A stretch of 64,000 bases of DNA from Flavobacterium sp. SUN052. Lineage in GTDB: Bacteria; Bacteroidota; Bacteroidia; Flavobacteriales; Flavobacteriaceae. The stretch is taken from NCBI RefSeq assembly GCF_028867935.1, contig NZ_JAPQNS010000021.1, forward strand, positions 1 through 64,000, in the 5' to 3' direction. Every line of letters begins with the position of its first letter. The first letter of the stretch is position 1. This document shows positions 16,212-25,468 of this stretch, one piece after another. The translations under genes and the position numbers were made by a program. Below the pieces are notes generated by a model. It saw nothing but the letters and a program-made list of their open reading frames with translations, had not been told where the DNA came from and did not search any database.

Positions 16212-18527
16212 GTGATCCGCAAAATCATTAACCGGCTTACTAAACCCATTCAAACTTCTCCCGAAGCAGAACCTACTACTATGGCAAAAGTCAGCGAGAA
16301 AGTAAGTAATGTCATTGACCAGAGTGATTACCTAAGTCGCGATTTAAGTTGGTTAAAATTTGATGAGCGCGTACTCGATCAGGCGCGGAGTCCTCACCGG
16401 ACATTGATGGAACGTCTGAAGTTTCTGGCCATTACGGCGTCTAACCTGGATGAGTTTTTTACGATCCGGGTAGGCAGCCTTTACAATTACTTAGATTACC
16501 ACAAACAAAGAGTCGATTATTCCGGCTTACGCGAAATACCGTTCAAAAAGGCCTTGTTCACGGCAACGCAAAAGTTTAGCGTTGCCCAGCAGGCCGTTTT
16601 CACGGAAGATCTATTACCCCTTTTCGCCAAAAGCGAGTTACGGATTGTTCAGCTAACCGACTTGACAAGCAATGAGCAATCCTTCGCCAATGATTATTTC
16701 GACCGGACGGTTTACCCCACGCTTACACCCATGTTGTATGACTACACCCACATTTTCCCGGTTTTGCTGGCGAAAGTGTTGATTTTTGGGGTAGTCACGC
16801 AGAACACCGATGCAGCTAACGGCCGCAAAATCGTGTCCGACGATGAAGACGACCGTCAGCGGTTGTCGTTTGTGCAGATTCCGGCCAACCTACCCCGGTT
16901 TATGACATTCGACCGGCCGAACGAAACCCTGTTTTTACCCATTGAGGAGATCGTACGGCATAACATCAAGAAGCTGTACCGCAACGTCGAAATCTTATCC
17001 GCCAACCTGTTCCGCATTACCCGCAACGGCGACTTTACGCTCGAAGAATCGGATGATGCCGAGGTAGATTTTATTGATGAGATAAAACAGAAGATCAAAA
17101 ATCGTCGTCTGGGCCGGGTAGTACGGGTTGAAATTGAGACGGTCAACTACGACGAACCGGGCGTTCAGTGGATGATAAACCTGCTCAAGAAACGCTGGGA
17201 GATCGACGATTACAACCTGTTCCAGGCGGCATCTCTGATCGACTTCACGGGTCTGTGGCAGATTATTAAGCATCCTGATTTTAAGGACGATATGCCCGTT
17301 CCGCACGTACCAGTTCCCCCGCTAGGCTTAGCAAGGCCAGGCTTCAACCGGGAGAAATTGGCCGATATTTTTGAGACAATTCGGGAACGGGATCTGCTGT
17401 TACATCACCCTTTCAATAACTTCGAACCGGTTATTCAACTGCTTGAGCAAGCGGCTGAAGACCCAAACGTACTGGCAATCAAGCTAACGATTTATCGCCT
17501 GGCCAAACACTCCCGCGTGACCGAAGCGCTGTTGAAAGCGGCTGAAAACGGCAAGCACGTATCGGTTTTATTTGAGGTAAAAGCGCGGTTCGATGAAGAA
17601 AATAACATCCGCGAAGCTCAGCGACTGCAACGGGCGGGTTGCTTCGTAATTTATGGCATCAGCAGCTACAAAACCCACACTAAGCTCCTGTTGGTAGTGC
17701 GCAGTGAGGGCGACCGGGTGGTTCAATACGCTCACCTGTCGAGTGGAAACTACAACGAGGATACCTCAAAAATGTATACCGATATTGGCCTTTTAACCGC
17801 CAATGAGGTAATCACCCGCGACATTGCCGAGTTTTTCAACGTTATCACGGGCCACTCGCTGCCCAACCGCTATCAGTACCTCATTACGGCTCCACGCAAC
17901 ATGCGAACGCAGTTGATCGAGTTAATCCGGGTTGAAGCAGAAAATGCCAAAAAGGGGGTCCCGAGCGGTATTTGCATTAAAATCAATTCGCTGGAGGACA
18001 AGACCGTAATTGATGAACTGTACAAAGCATCGCAGGCGGGCGTTCCGGTCCGGTTGATTGTACGAGGCATCTGTTGCCTCCGACCCAAGCGCGTGGGATT
18101 AAGCGAGAACATTACAGTGCGGTCAATTGTAGGCGACTATCTGGAACACACCCGGATATTTTACTTCCACAATAATGGCAAGCGTAAAATTTACGGTGGC
18201 AGTGCAGACATTATGGTGCGCAGCCTCGACCGCCGAATTGAGTCGCTGTTTCTATTGGCCGACGAGCGGGTTCAACAACAGGCTATCCATATTCTGAATT
18301 ACAACCTTCGCGACAATGTGAACGCTTATGAGTTGAATGAAGATGGCAACTATCAGAAGTGTGAAGTGCCCGAGGGTCAGGAGCCATTCGATATTCACAA
18401 GCGGTTTTTCGAGGTCAATTGGTCCGATGTCATGCAGGCGCGTCTTTTCGAAGGCGAACATCAGGAAAAAACCATTCCTGAAATCCACCTTGAAGAACAG
18501 GAAGAGCGGGCCATCGCCAATATTTGA
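16212..18527 (+). CDS. ppk1: polyphosphate kinase 1
   Basis: A 771-residue PPK1 if started at the GTG at 16212; an ATG at 16281 (MAKVSEKV) would give 748 residues and is equally plausible. Signatures: LSRDLSWLKFDERVL and ITASNLDEFFTIRVG in the N-domain, then the catalytic-histidine region YKTHTKLLLVVR followed by HLSSGNYNEDT, and the second site histidine in YLEHTRIFYFHN. PPK1 reversibly polymerises the gamma phosphate of ATP into polyphosphate, supporting stress survival and phosphate storage. It stands alone downstream of the gyrB terminator. No exopolyphosphatase gene is adjacent. Confidence 0.94.
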   Translation: MIRKIINRLTKPIQTSPEAEPTTMAKVSEKVSNVIDQSDYLSRDLSWLKFDERVLDQARSPHRTLMERLKFLAITASNLDEFFTIRVGSLYNYLDYHKQRVDYSGLREIPFKKALFTATQKFSVAQQAVFTEDLLPLFAKSELRIVQLTDLTSNEQSFANDYFDRTVYPTLTPMLYDYTHIFPVLLAKVLIFGVVTQNTDAANGRKIVSDDEDDRQRLSFVQIPANLPRFMTFDRPNETLFLPIEEIVRHNIKKLYRNVEILSANLFRITRNGDFTLEESDDAEVDFIDEIKQKIKNRRLGRVVRVEIETVNYDEPGVQWMINLLKKRWEIDDYNLFQAASLIDFTGLWQIIKHPDFKDDMPVPHVPVPPLGLARPGFNREKLADIFETIRERDLLLHHPFNNFEPVIQLLEQAAEDPNVLAIKLTIYRLAKHSRVTEALLKAAENGKHVSVLFEVKARFDEENNIREAQRLQRAGCFVIYGISSYKTHTKLLLVVRSEGDRVVQYAHLSSGNYNEDTSKMYTDIGLLTANEVITRDIAEFFNVITGHSLPNRYQYLITAPRNMRTQLIELIRVEAENAKKGVPSGICIKINSLEDKTVIDELYKASQAGVPVRLIVRGICCLRPKRVGLSENITVRSIVGDYLEHTRIFYFHNNGKRKIYGGSADIMVRSLDRRIESLFLLADERVQQQAIHILNYNLRDNVNAYELNEDGNYQKCEVPEGQEPFDIHKRFFEVNWSDVMQARLFEGEHQEKTIPEIHLEEQEERAIANI

Positions 18528-18642
18528 GCGCCCGTGCAAAGAAATTAAGGTAATTTGGTAATTTGGAGACTTCAAGCACGACAACCATCTGCTAGTGAAT
18601 TTCAAATTACCTCATTCTCAATCACCAATTACTCAATTGGCA

Positions 18643-19221
18643 ATGGAAGCAATACGGGTGCATTTACCGGAAGATTTGCGGATGAACGATGATGAGTTCT
18701 TCCGCTTTTGCCAGGACAATCCAGATCTGAAGTTCGAACGCCGTAAAAACGGGGATATAATTGTAATGGGTTTAACAGGGAGCCAAACGGGTAACGATAA
18801 TTTTGAAATTGGTTTAGATTTTGGAATCTGGAACCGCAAAGTAGGGTTTGGAAAAGTATTTGATTCATCGTCAGGCTTTCGCTTACCCGATGGTTCAATT
18901 ATGTCGCCAGACGTAGCGGTAGTAAAGCAAAGTCGTTGGGAAGCCATTACACCCGAGCAACGTAAAAGTTTTGCGCCCCTTTGCCCCGACTTTGTGCTGG
19001 AACTCCGTTCCCAATCAGATCGGCTAAAAGACTGCTTCGAGAAAATGAACGACTGGATAGATAATGGTTGCCAGTTGGCCTGGTTAATAGACCTTGACAA
19101 TCAGCTTACGTACATCTATCACCCTGAACAAGATCGGCAAGAAGTAGAGGGATTAGGCATCCTATCTGGTGAAACTGTATTGCCAGGTTTTACACTCGAT
19201 TTAGGCCAGTTGGTGCAATAG
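18643..19221 (+). CDS. Uma2-family PD-(D/E)XK nuclease-fold protein
   Basis: A 192-residue Uma2 protein starting at MEAIRVHLPEDL; the upstream in-frame GTG at 18595 lies in repeat-like spacer. MSPDVAVV supplies the first acidic residue and PDFVLELRSQSD the second (Glu), with QLAWLID following, the normal Uma2 order. The biological role of this family is unproven. It is the second of three in the window and differs clearly from the others, so it is not a recent duplicate. Confidence 0.85.
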   Translation: MEAIRVHLPEDLRMNDDEFFRFCQDNPDLKFERRKNGDIIVMGLTGSQTGNDNFEIGLDFGIWNRKVGFGKVFDSSSGFRLPDGSIMSPDVAVVKQSRWEAITPEQRKSFAPLCPDFVLELRSQSDRLKDCFEKMNDWIDNGCQLAWLIDLDNQLTYIYHPEQDRQEVEGLGILSGETVLPGFTLDLGQLVQ

Positions 19222-19243
19222 TGGCGCTGAGGGTGTATCTTCG
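19210..19243 (+). promoter_or_regulatory. promoter-like element before the nucleoside transporter
   Basis: TTG at 19210 and TATCTTCG at 19236-19243 sit 23 bases apart and resemble the Bacteroidota -33/-7 pair with one mismatch in the -7. The first half lies in the end of the Uma2 gene. The start codon is 36 bases further on. Confidence 0.4.
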
Positions 19244-19279
19244 TGGTTTCGGGCCAACTTGTAATCCGAAATTCACCGT

Positions 19280-20521
19280 ATGCAGCGTTTCACCGGTTTA
19301 ATCGGCATCGTACTTATCCTGGGCATCGCCTTCGCGATGTCAAACAATCGCAAAGCCATCAATTACCGCACCGTTGGTGTAGGACTGGCACTCCAGTTTG
19401 GACTGGCTGTTTTTGTACTCAAGACCAGTATCGGTCAGCAGATTTTTCAGACAATCGGCTACTACGTCGAACGCCTGTTGAGCAAGGCGTCAAAAGGAGC
19501 TGAATTTGTATTCTCTCCACTGGTAAAACCCGATGTGCTCACAAAAGCCTTTGGACCAGGCAACAACTTCATTTTCTTTTTCACCATTATCCCGACTATC
19601 ATTTTCGTAGCCGTGCTGGTGAACATTCTGTATCACCTCGGTCTTATGCAGCGGGTGGTAGCCGTAATGGCAAAGGGCATGAAATGGCTCATGGGCGTGA
19701 GTGGTGCCGAAGCGCTAAGCAACGTAGCCAGCACGTTTGTGGGACAGGTTGAAGCCCAGATCATGGTGAAGCCTTACCTCAAAACCATGACAAACTCCGA
19801 ACTCTTATCATCGATGGCAGGTAGCTTTGCCTGCATCGCAGGTGGGGTTCTGGCTGTCTACGTATCGTTGGGAGTTCCGGCTCCATACCTGCTTGCTGCC
19901 AGTATTATGGCGGCACCAGGAGCGCTGGTTATCAGCAAAATTGTATTCCCTGAAACAGAAGTATCAGAAACGCAGGGAACGGTAAAAATTGAGATCAAGA
20001 AAAACCACGCCAACCTGTTAGACGCCATTGCTGGTGGAGCCAGCGAAGGCCTCAAAGTTGGTTTTAACGTGATTGCCATGCTGATCGGCTTCATCGCCCT
20101 TATCGCTCTACTCGACAGTATTCTGTTCCGAATTGGATTTTATATTTTTGGTATGGACAACCTGAGTCTTAATTACCTGCTGGGTAGTTTGTTCTCCGTG
20201 TTCGCCTGGGCAATGGGTGTGCCTACCAAAGATATTCAAACGGCTGGTGCTTTGATGGGCACAAAAATGGTAGTCAACGAGTTTGTAGCGTACCTTGACC
20301 TGGTCAAGATCAAGCAGACGCTCGACCCTAAAACAGTCGCCATTGTCAGCTTTGCGCTCTGCGGATTTGCAAACTTTTCATCCATCGCTATTCAGGTAGG
20401 CGGCATCAGCGAGCTAGCGCCCGCCCGCCGAAGCGATCTTGCCAAGTTAGGATTCAAAGCCTTGATCTGCGGTACCTTAGCTAGCTATATGTCGGCAACC
20501 TTTGCAGGTCTGTTATTATAG
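19280..20521 (+). CDS. CNT-family nucleoside transporter
   Basis: A 413-residue polytopic membrane protein of the concentrative nucleoside transporter (NupC) family. Recognisable parts are the N-terminal gate helices, GVSGAEALSNVASTFVGQVE (the pore region with the nucleoside-binding Glu), the later IAMLIGFIALIALLDSI helix, and the second half CGFANFSSIAIQVGGISELA. CNT proteins bring nucleosides in with protons or sodium. Start at ATG 19280 (MQRFTGLIGI). It is transcribed alone and converges on the astacin-like gene across a palindromic spacer. Confidence 0.9.
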   Translation: MQRFTGLIGIVLILGIAFAMSNNRKAINYRTVGVGLALQFGLAVFVLKTSIGQQIFQTIGYYVERLLSKASKGAEFVFSPLVKPDVLTKAFGPGNNFIFFFTIIPTIIFVAVLVNILYHLGLMQRVVAVMAKGMKWLMGVSGAEALSNVASTFVGQVEAQIMVKPYLKTMTNSELLSSMAGSFACIAGGVLAVYVSLGVPAPYLLAASIMAAPGALVISKIVFPETEVSETQGTVKIEIKKNHANLLDAIAGGASEGLKVGFNVIAMLIGFIALIALLDSILFRIGFYIFGMDNLSLNYLLGSLFSVFAWAMGVPTKDIQTAGALMGTKMVVNEFVAYLDLVKIKQTLDPKTVAIVSFALCGFANFSSIAIQVGGISELAPARRSDLAKLGFKALICGTLASYMSATFAGLLL

Positions 20522-20596
20522 GTAAATGGGTGATTAGGTAATTGGGTTAAAACTCAATTACCCAGTTACCTAGTCACCCAATTACCCAGTTACTTC
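20522..20596. terminator. palindromic spacer, likely two-way terminator
   Basis: The spacer between convergent genes folds on itself: GGGTGATTAGGTAATTGGGTT... against ...AATTACCCAGTTACCTAGTCACCC, made of repeated GTAATTGGGT words. It probably ends both transcripts, though it lacks a T run. Similar words occur at 18541-18640. Confidence 0.5.
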
Positions 20597-20597
20597 T

Positions 20598-21446
20598 TTA
20601 CGGATACATCTCTTTTACTGCTTCCAAGTCCATTGGCGAAAGTCCATTGCGCTGAATTGAATACAATGAACCGTCTTTTTTGGTAATGGTTGGCTTGCCA
20701 TTACCAGTAAATTCGTAGGGACTATACATCATGATCGATCCAAAATCCATCGCAGTACCCAGATCGAACCCGTCGTAGTTCATTTGTACGTAGGTCTGGA
20801 AATTACTCTCGGCACCAGGTTTGATGTTACCACCGTTGATCGTCACGTGTTGATCGCGATCCGCGCGATTTTGTTCATGCCACAAGCCCACTGTATGGCC
20901 TATTTCGTGGATGATATTGCCTACTGTACATTCAGGTCCAATTGTAATGTATTGCAGCACACCAACACGACCTACATTAGATGAACAACCACTACCACCC
21001 CGAAAAAGAACATAGCCTCGCTCGGTGGTACGCTGCACAAACTGAATGTCAGTCATGGCTTCCCAATGTGCAATTGCCTGCATCACCCAATTACGATTCG
21101 GTGCTGATGGGTCGATTTGGTAAATAACCGTTTTGTTGGGCCATTTGGCCGATGCACGAGTTCGGCCGGTTGTTTCGGGTTGTGGCAATAGCTCATCCGA
21201 AAGATCGTGAGGGTGCAACACCATATCGCCATCCATAATTGCCTCGCCATTTAACCACTGATACTGAACCTCGCTATTAAACCAGTACCCTTTTTTCCAG
21301 GGGCCTGTTTGGCCAGGGTAGGCCTGCTCAGTGTGAACCGACTCCTTCTCTTGAGGAGTCAATGAACTAATTTGATCTTGGGGAGTGCAACTGAAAGCTA
21401 AACTTAGTGCAGCAATGGCACTTAGTTGATAAACATTACATTTCAT
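20598..21446 (-). CDS. astacin-like zinc metalloprotease lipoprotein
   Basis: A 282-residue exported protein. The leader ends in LSLAFSC, a lipobox, so it is likely a lipid-anchored protein. The catalytic domain has the astacin motif HEIGHTVGLWHEQNR (zinc ligands three His, Glu as base) and the Met-turn SIMMYSPYEF. An N-terminal prosegment of about 80 residues precedes it. Astacins cut peptides extracellularly or in the periplasm; the target is unknown. It is monocistronic, with an AT-rich upstream region of 228 bases shared with the divergent acyl-CoA ligase gene, in which no clear promoter was fixed. Confidence 0.88.
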   Translation of the reverse strand: MKCNVYQLSAIAALSLAFSCTPQDQISSLTPQEKESVHTEQAYPGQTGPWKKGYWFNSEVQYQWLNGEAIMDGDMVLHPHDLSDELLPQPETTGRTRASAKWPNKTVIYQIDPSAPNRNWVMQAIAHWEAMTDIQFVQRTTERGYVLFRGGSGCSSNVGRVGVLQYITIGPECTVGNIIHEIGHTVGLWHEQNRADRDQHVTINGGNIKPGAESNFQTYVQMNYDGFDLGTAMDFGSIMMYSPYEFTGNGKPTITKKDGSLYSIQRNGLSPMDLEAVKEMYP

Positions 21447-21734
21447 GGATTTGAGTTTTTAATGATAATTAAATCTTTAAATTCGTACAATCCATAATAC
21501 GTAAATATGATAAGATTGGATTTCGCACCTGATTTAATGGTCCTAAGTAATAAAAAATGGTAGAACGGTATAGACAAAAATCACACCATATACATTTGTT
21601 AATTTTTACATTTAATCAAGAATTAATAGATAATTGGGCTACAGAAAAAGCAGGTATGCAAAAATTTAGGCGTAATGATTAGGGTAGAGCCATGGTTTAT
21701 GTCAATTTTATACCAGAAAAATTATCCAGATTTT

Positions 21735-23411
21735 ATGTCAACTACGAAATTAATCCCACGCACAAGTTCAGCGCAGGAGCCACCAATGCTCATCAAAACA
21801 CTGTTGGCGCAGTCGCTCAAATACGAACCTACCCGCGAGATCGTTTACCGTGATCTGTTTCGGATGAACTACCATACCTTTAATGGTCGAGTGCGGAAGC
21901 TAGCTAACATGCTGGAGCAGTTAGGTATTGGCGCAGGCGATACAGTGGCGGTGCTGGACTGGGATAGCCATCGGTACCTGGAGTGTTTTTTTGGCGTACC
22001 CGGCATCGGTGCTATTCTCCATACAATCAATATCCGACTGTCGCCCGCTCAAATCCTATACACCATGAATCACGCAGAAGATACCATCGTGTTGGTTCAT
22101 GAGGATTTCCTGCCGATTATCGACGCCCTAAAAAGTCAGCTAACCACCGTTAAAACCTACGTTCTGATAAGCGATAAAGCCTATACTGCTCCAGAAAGTA
22201 TCGTTGTACCGGAAGGGTTTGCTGGTGAATATGAGTCATTGCTGGCGGGGCAATCTGATCAGTATGATTTTCCAGATTGGGACGAAAACAGCTGGGCTAC
22301 AACATTTTACACGACTGGAACAACAGGTAATCCAAAAGGTGTTTATTTTTCACAACGGCAGTTATTTCTTCACACAATGGGCTTGATGGCCTGTGTGTCG
22401 GCCTATGAATCGGTACCGTTCAAAGCCGCACATGATGTGTATATGCCGATTACACCTATGTTCCACGTTCATGCCTGGGGATTTCCGTTTCTGGCAACCA
22501 TGCTTTCAGCCAAGCAGATTTATCCAGGCCGCTACGAGCCTGAACTGTTACTGAAGCTACTCCTGAAGGAGGGCGTCACCTTCTCTCACTGTGTACCAAC
22601 CATTATGAACATGCTGGTGAACAGCCCGGCCGCCAAACAGTTTCAGGAGCAATTAAGCCGCTGGAAAGTTATTATTGGTGGATCTGCTCTGACAAAAGGG
22701 TTGGCTAAAGCCGCTGGTGACCTCGGCATTCAGTTATTCCAGGGTTATGGCATGTCGGAAACCGCTCCGATTATGAGCATCACCTACCTGAACGAAGAGG
22801 AACGGAAATTATCGACCGACGATCAGATTGAATACCGAACTCGTGCTGGTCGAGTATCGCCATTTGTTGAAGTTCGTTTAATGGACGACGATGGTAACTT
22901 TGTGCCTCATGATGGACATTCACTGGGTGAAGTAGTGGCACGGGGGCCGTGGATGACGCAGGGCTATTACAAAGAACCCGAACGAAGCGAAGAACTATGG
23001 CGTGGCGGTTGGCTTCATACCGGCGATGTCGCCAGTATCACACCCGATAATTGGCTTATGATTGCCGATCGGACTAAAGATGTCATAAAAACCGGTGGCG
23101 AATGGGTATCCTCGCTCGAAATTGAAGATTTATTATCTCAGCAAGCAGGTGTCGGTGAGTCGGCCGTGGTGGGCCTTCCAGATGATAAATGGGGTGAGCG
23201 ACCCTACGCACTTGTGGTTGCCAAAGCCGGGGCAGAATTATCGCCCGATACTATCCGAGCCGCTTTGCAGGCGAAAGCTGAACGGGGCGAACTCAACAAG
23301 TGGTATGTTCCCGACCGTGTGGTAGTGGTCACCGAAATTCCGAAAACGAGTGTTGGGAAAATCGACAAAAAACGTATTCGGAGCGAAATGAAGGATATTT
23401 TATTGGGATGA
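21735..23411 (+). CDS. acyl-CoA ligase (AMP-binding family)
   Basis: A 558-residue adenylate-forming enzyme starting at MSTTKLIPRT; a start at 21675 would add 20 odd residues. Motifs: YTTGTTGNPKGVYFS (phosphate-binding P-loop, about residue 195), GYGMSETAP (A5), HTGDVASI (A7), RTKDVIKTGGEWVSS (A8) and the catalytic Lys in PKTSVGKIDKK. It should activate a fatty or medium-chain acid to its CoA ester through an acyl-AMP. Chain length cannot be told. It overlaps the phosphodiesterase gene by four bases, so the two are coupled. Confidence 0.9.
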   Translation: MSTTKLIPRTSSAQEPPMLIKTLLAQSLKYEPTREIVYRDLFRMNYHTFNGRVRKLANMLEQLGIGAGDTVAVLDWDSHRYLECFFGVPGIGAILHTINIRLSPAQILYTMNHAEDTIVLVHEDFLPIIDALKSQLTTVKTYVLISDKAYTAPESIVVPEGFAGEYESLLAGQSDQYDFPDWDENSWATTFYTTGTTGNPKGVYFSQRQLFLHTMGLMACVSAYESVPFKAAHDVYMPITPMFHVHAWGFPFLATMLSAKQIYPGRYEPELLLKLLLKEGVTFSHCVPTIMNMLVNSPAAKQFQEQLSRWKVIIGGSALTKGLAKAAGDLGIQLFQGYGMSETAPIMSITYLNEEERKLSTDDQIEYRTRAGRVSPFVEVRLMDDDGNFVPHDGHSLGEVVARGPWMTQGYYKEPERSEELWRGGWLHTGDVASITPDNWLMIADRTKDVIKTGGEWVSSLEIEDLLSQQAGVGESAVVGLPDDKWGERPYALVVAKAGAELSPDTIRAALQAKAERGELNKWYVPDRVVVVTEIPKTSVGKIDKKRIRSEMKDILLG

Positions 23412-23914
23412 TTCGGATTGGTTTATTTTCTGACACGCACAGCTACCTCGACGAGAGCCTGTTTACTCACTTCGACTCGTGCGACGAGCTGTGGCATGCA
23501 GGCGATGTGGGCGCTCCCGACGTAGTGGAGCGACTCAACGTTCGCTGGCCCATGAGGATTGTGTGCGGTAATATCGATGCCAAAACGTACGACTGGCCTG
23601 TACATCAACGCTTTGAACTGGAAGGGTTAGATATTTGGATGACGCATATTGGCGGATCTCCGCCCAAATACAACCCAGGTGTGCGACCAACGTTGCAAAA
23701 AAGCCCGCCCGATATTTTCGTTTGCGGGCACTCTCACATTTTGAAAGTAGCCCGCGACCCTGTTCTTCGGGGGCATACAACCGAACGCTTGTTATTTCTG
23801 AACCCCGGCGCAGCGGGCCGAACGGGATTTCATCAGATGCGCACCTGTCTACGCTTTACGCTCGATAGTGGCCAGATTCGCGACATGCAGGTAATTGAAC
23901 TGGGAAAAAAGTAA
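23408..23914 (+). CDS. YfcE/MJ0936-type metallophosphoesterase
   Basis: A 168-residue calcineurin-like phosphoesterase, typical size for the YfcE family. Metal-site motifs in order: FSDTHSYLD, HAGDVGAPD, VCGNID, MTHIG and CGHSHI. Such enzymes use two metal ions to hydrolyse phosphodiesters; natural substrates are unsettled. The ATG at 23408 overlaps the stop of the acyl-CoA ligase gene (ATGA), which fixes the start and shows coupling; longer starts inside the ligase gene are rejected. A strong hairpin follows directly. Confidence 0.88.
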   Translation: MIRIGLFSDTHSYLDESLFTHFDSCDELWHAGDVGAPDVVERLNVRWPMRIVCGNIDAKTYDWPVHQRFELEGLDIWMTHIGGSPPKYNPGVRPTLQKSPPDIFVCGHSHILKVARDPVLRGHTTERLLFLNPGAAGRTGFHQMRTCLRFTLDSGQIRDMQVIELGKK

Positions 23915-23949
23915 AAAGGAAAAGCCCGCTTTTGGCGGGCTTTCCTTTG
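23915..23949. terminator. bidirectional rho-independent terminator
   Basis: AAAGGAAAAGCCCGC and GCGGGCTTTCCTTT form a long stem, A-rich on one side and T-rich on the other, immediately after the phosphoesterase stop codon. It serves the plus-strand operon and, in reverse, cspA ending at 23964. Confidence 0.85.
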
Positions 23950-23963
23950 TGTCGTGTGGCAAA

Positions 23964-24158
23964 TTACGCTTTTTTCACGTTCTCTGCGCTAAGACCTTTA
24001 CGGCCTTCAACTACCTCGAAACTCACGATGTCATTCTCGCCGATCTGATCGATGAGGCCTGTAGCGTGTACGAATACGTCAGGACCACCTGCGTCGGGCG
24101 TGATAAAACCATACCCTTTTGACTCGTTGTAAAACTTAACTTTCCCGGTCTGTGCCAT
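23964..24158 (-). CDS. cspA: cold-shock protein of the CspA family
   Basis: A 64-residue cold-shock domain protein. RNP1 is GYGFITP and RNP2 DVFVHATGL; the start GKVKFYNESKG is typical. It binds single-stranded nucleic acid and likely acts as an RNA chaperone. A 220-base spacer to bioB (24159-24378) is AT-rich and holds a CCGGAAT-N5-ATTCCGG hairpin, so a long regulated 5' leader, as in other csp genes, is plausible. The gene is downstream of bioB on the same strand but probably has its own promoter. Confidence 0.92.
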   Translation of the reverse strand: MAQTGKVKFYNESKGYGFITPDAGGPDVFVHATGLIDQIGENDIVSFEVVEGRKGLSAENVKKA

Positions 24159-24244
24159 TAGAAATTAACCTGTTAATTAAAAAAACTTATACTCAAACTA
24201 TGTAACAGACCTAACGCCATTCCTGTTCGTTTTGCCACCCTAAG

Positions 24245-24263
24245 CCGGAATATTTAATTCCGG
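24245..24263 (-). promoter_or_regulatory. hairpin in the cspA leader
   Basis: CCGGAAT (24245-24251) and ATTCCGG (24257-24263) form a perfect 7-bp stem about 90 bases upstream of cspA. It could be a leader structure controlling cspA or the tail of bioB transcription; neither is shown. No other clear element was seen in 24159-24344. Confidence 0.3.
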
Positions 24264-24347
24264 TTACTGATTCACAAAGCCGTCCAACTAAGGAGCTTCG
24301 CCTGTTTAGTGCGGTAAAGTACTGATTTTTAAACCGAACTATCACAA

Positions 24348-24370
24348 TTTCTTAAAAAAAAGTTAAGAAA
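24348..24370 (-). terminator. weak hairpin after bioB
   Basis: TTTCTTAA and TTAAGAAA form an 8-bp AT-rich stem starting nine bases after the bioB stop. It may end the bioB transcript, but the low GC content and missing T run make this uncertain. Confidence 0.3.
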
Positions 24371-24378
24371 TAAATGAC

Positions 24379-25383
24379 TTATACGGGTATTTGCTCAAAA
24401 ACAACGGCTGTTTGTCCCGATTTATCCTTAAAAGCGGCCCTCGGCTTAATATTTAAGGTCTGAAATAACTCTGCATCAGCATCCACATCGGGATTAGGAG
24501 TCGTCAAAAGTTTATCGCCCGCAAAGATCGAATTGGCCCCAGCAAGAAAACACAGCGCCTGTTCTTCGGTCGTCATTCGAACACGACCGGCCGACAGCCG
24601 TACCATGGCTTTAGGCATAATGATCCGGGCCGTAGCGATCATTCGTACCATTTCCCATACCGATACGCGCTCCTGATCTTCGAGTGGCGTACCCTCTACT
24701 GGCACCAGTGCATTAACCGGCACCGACTCTGGGTGTTCTGGTAAAGTTGCGAGTGTGAGCAGCATCCCGATCCGATCATTGTGCGACTCACCCATGCCAA
24801 TAATACCACCTGAACAAACCGAAATACCCGCCTGCCGAACGTGGCCAAGCGTATCTAGGCGGTCGTCGTAGGTACGAGTGCTGATAATATCGCCGTAGAA
24901 CTCTTCGCTGGTATCGAGGTTGTGGTTGTACGCATAAAGCCCGGCATCTTTTAGCTTCTGAGCCTGACTATCCGTAAGCATTCCGAGCGTACAGCATACT
25001 TCCAGGCCCATTGCATTCACGCCCCGGACCATGTCGAGCACCTTATCGAAATCACGGTTGTCGCGGACTTCGCGCCAGGCTGCACCCATGCAGAACCGCG
25101 AGCTTCCTGATTCTTTAGCCCGATTAGCGGCATCAAGAACTTCATCTACCTCCATCAATTTGTGTACTTTCACATGTGTATGGTAGCGGGCTGCTTGCGG
25201 GCAGTAGGCACAATCTTCGGGGCAACCACCCGTTTTGACCGACAACAGCGTACAAACCTGCACTTCCTGCGGATCGTGATGCTGGCGGTGAACGGTGGCA
25301 GCCTGGTAAATCAGGTCGAGAACGGGCGAGTTATAAATAGCCGTAATTTCGGCGCGGGTCCAATCGGTACGGAGAGAAGGCAT
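24379..25383 (-). CDS. bioB: biotin synthase
   Basis: A 334-residue radical SAM enzyme. The [4Fe-4S] cluster motif is in [12 protein letters not shown] (CxxxCxxC), with [18 protein letters not shown], and [10 protein letters not shown] as biotin synthase landmarks, and the [2Fe-2S]-ligand region RLSAGRVRM near the end. It inserts sulfur into dethiobiotin to make biotin, using S-adenosylmethionine. Other bio genes are not adjacent. A textbook Bacteroidota promoter sits 54 bases upstream of the ATG at 25383. Confidence 0.96.
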   Translation of the reverse strand: MPSLRTDWTRAEITAIYNSPVLDLIYQAATVHRQHHDPQEVQVCTLLSVKTGGCPEDCAYCPQAARYHTHVKVHKLMEVDEVLDAANRAKESGSSRFCMGAAWREVRDNRDFDKVLDMVRGVNAMGLEVCCTLGMLTDSQAQKLKDAGLYAYNHNLDTSEEFYGDIISTRTYDDRLDTLGHVRQAGISVCSGGIIGMGESHNDRIGMLLTLATLPEHPESVPVNALVPVEGTPLEDQERVSVWEMVRMIATARIIMPKAMVRLSAGRVRMTTEEQALCFLAGANSIFAGDKLLTTPNPDVDADAELFQTLNIKPRAAFKDKSGQTAVVFEQIPV

Positions 25384-25436
25384 ATTAATGTGTAATGGAT
25401 AACGAGTAATGGATAATTATCTAACTTCCCATCGCT

Positions 25437-25468
25437 CAAAGATACGGGCAGCTAACAGACCGCGCAAA
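25437..25468 (-). promoter_or_regulatory. Bacteroidota-type promoter of bioB
   Basis: On the minus strand TTTG, then exactly 20 bases, then TATCTTTG matches the primary sigma factor consensus of Bacteroidota fully (TTG at -33, TAnnTTTG at -7). The -7 element ends 53 bases before the bioB start codon. It lies just outside, 1 base from, the stop of the divergently named GH130 gene at 25469. Confidence 0.8.
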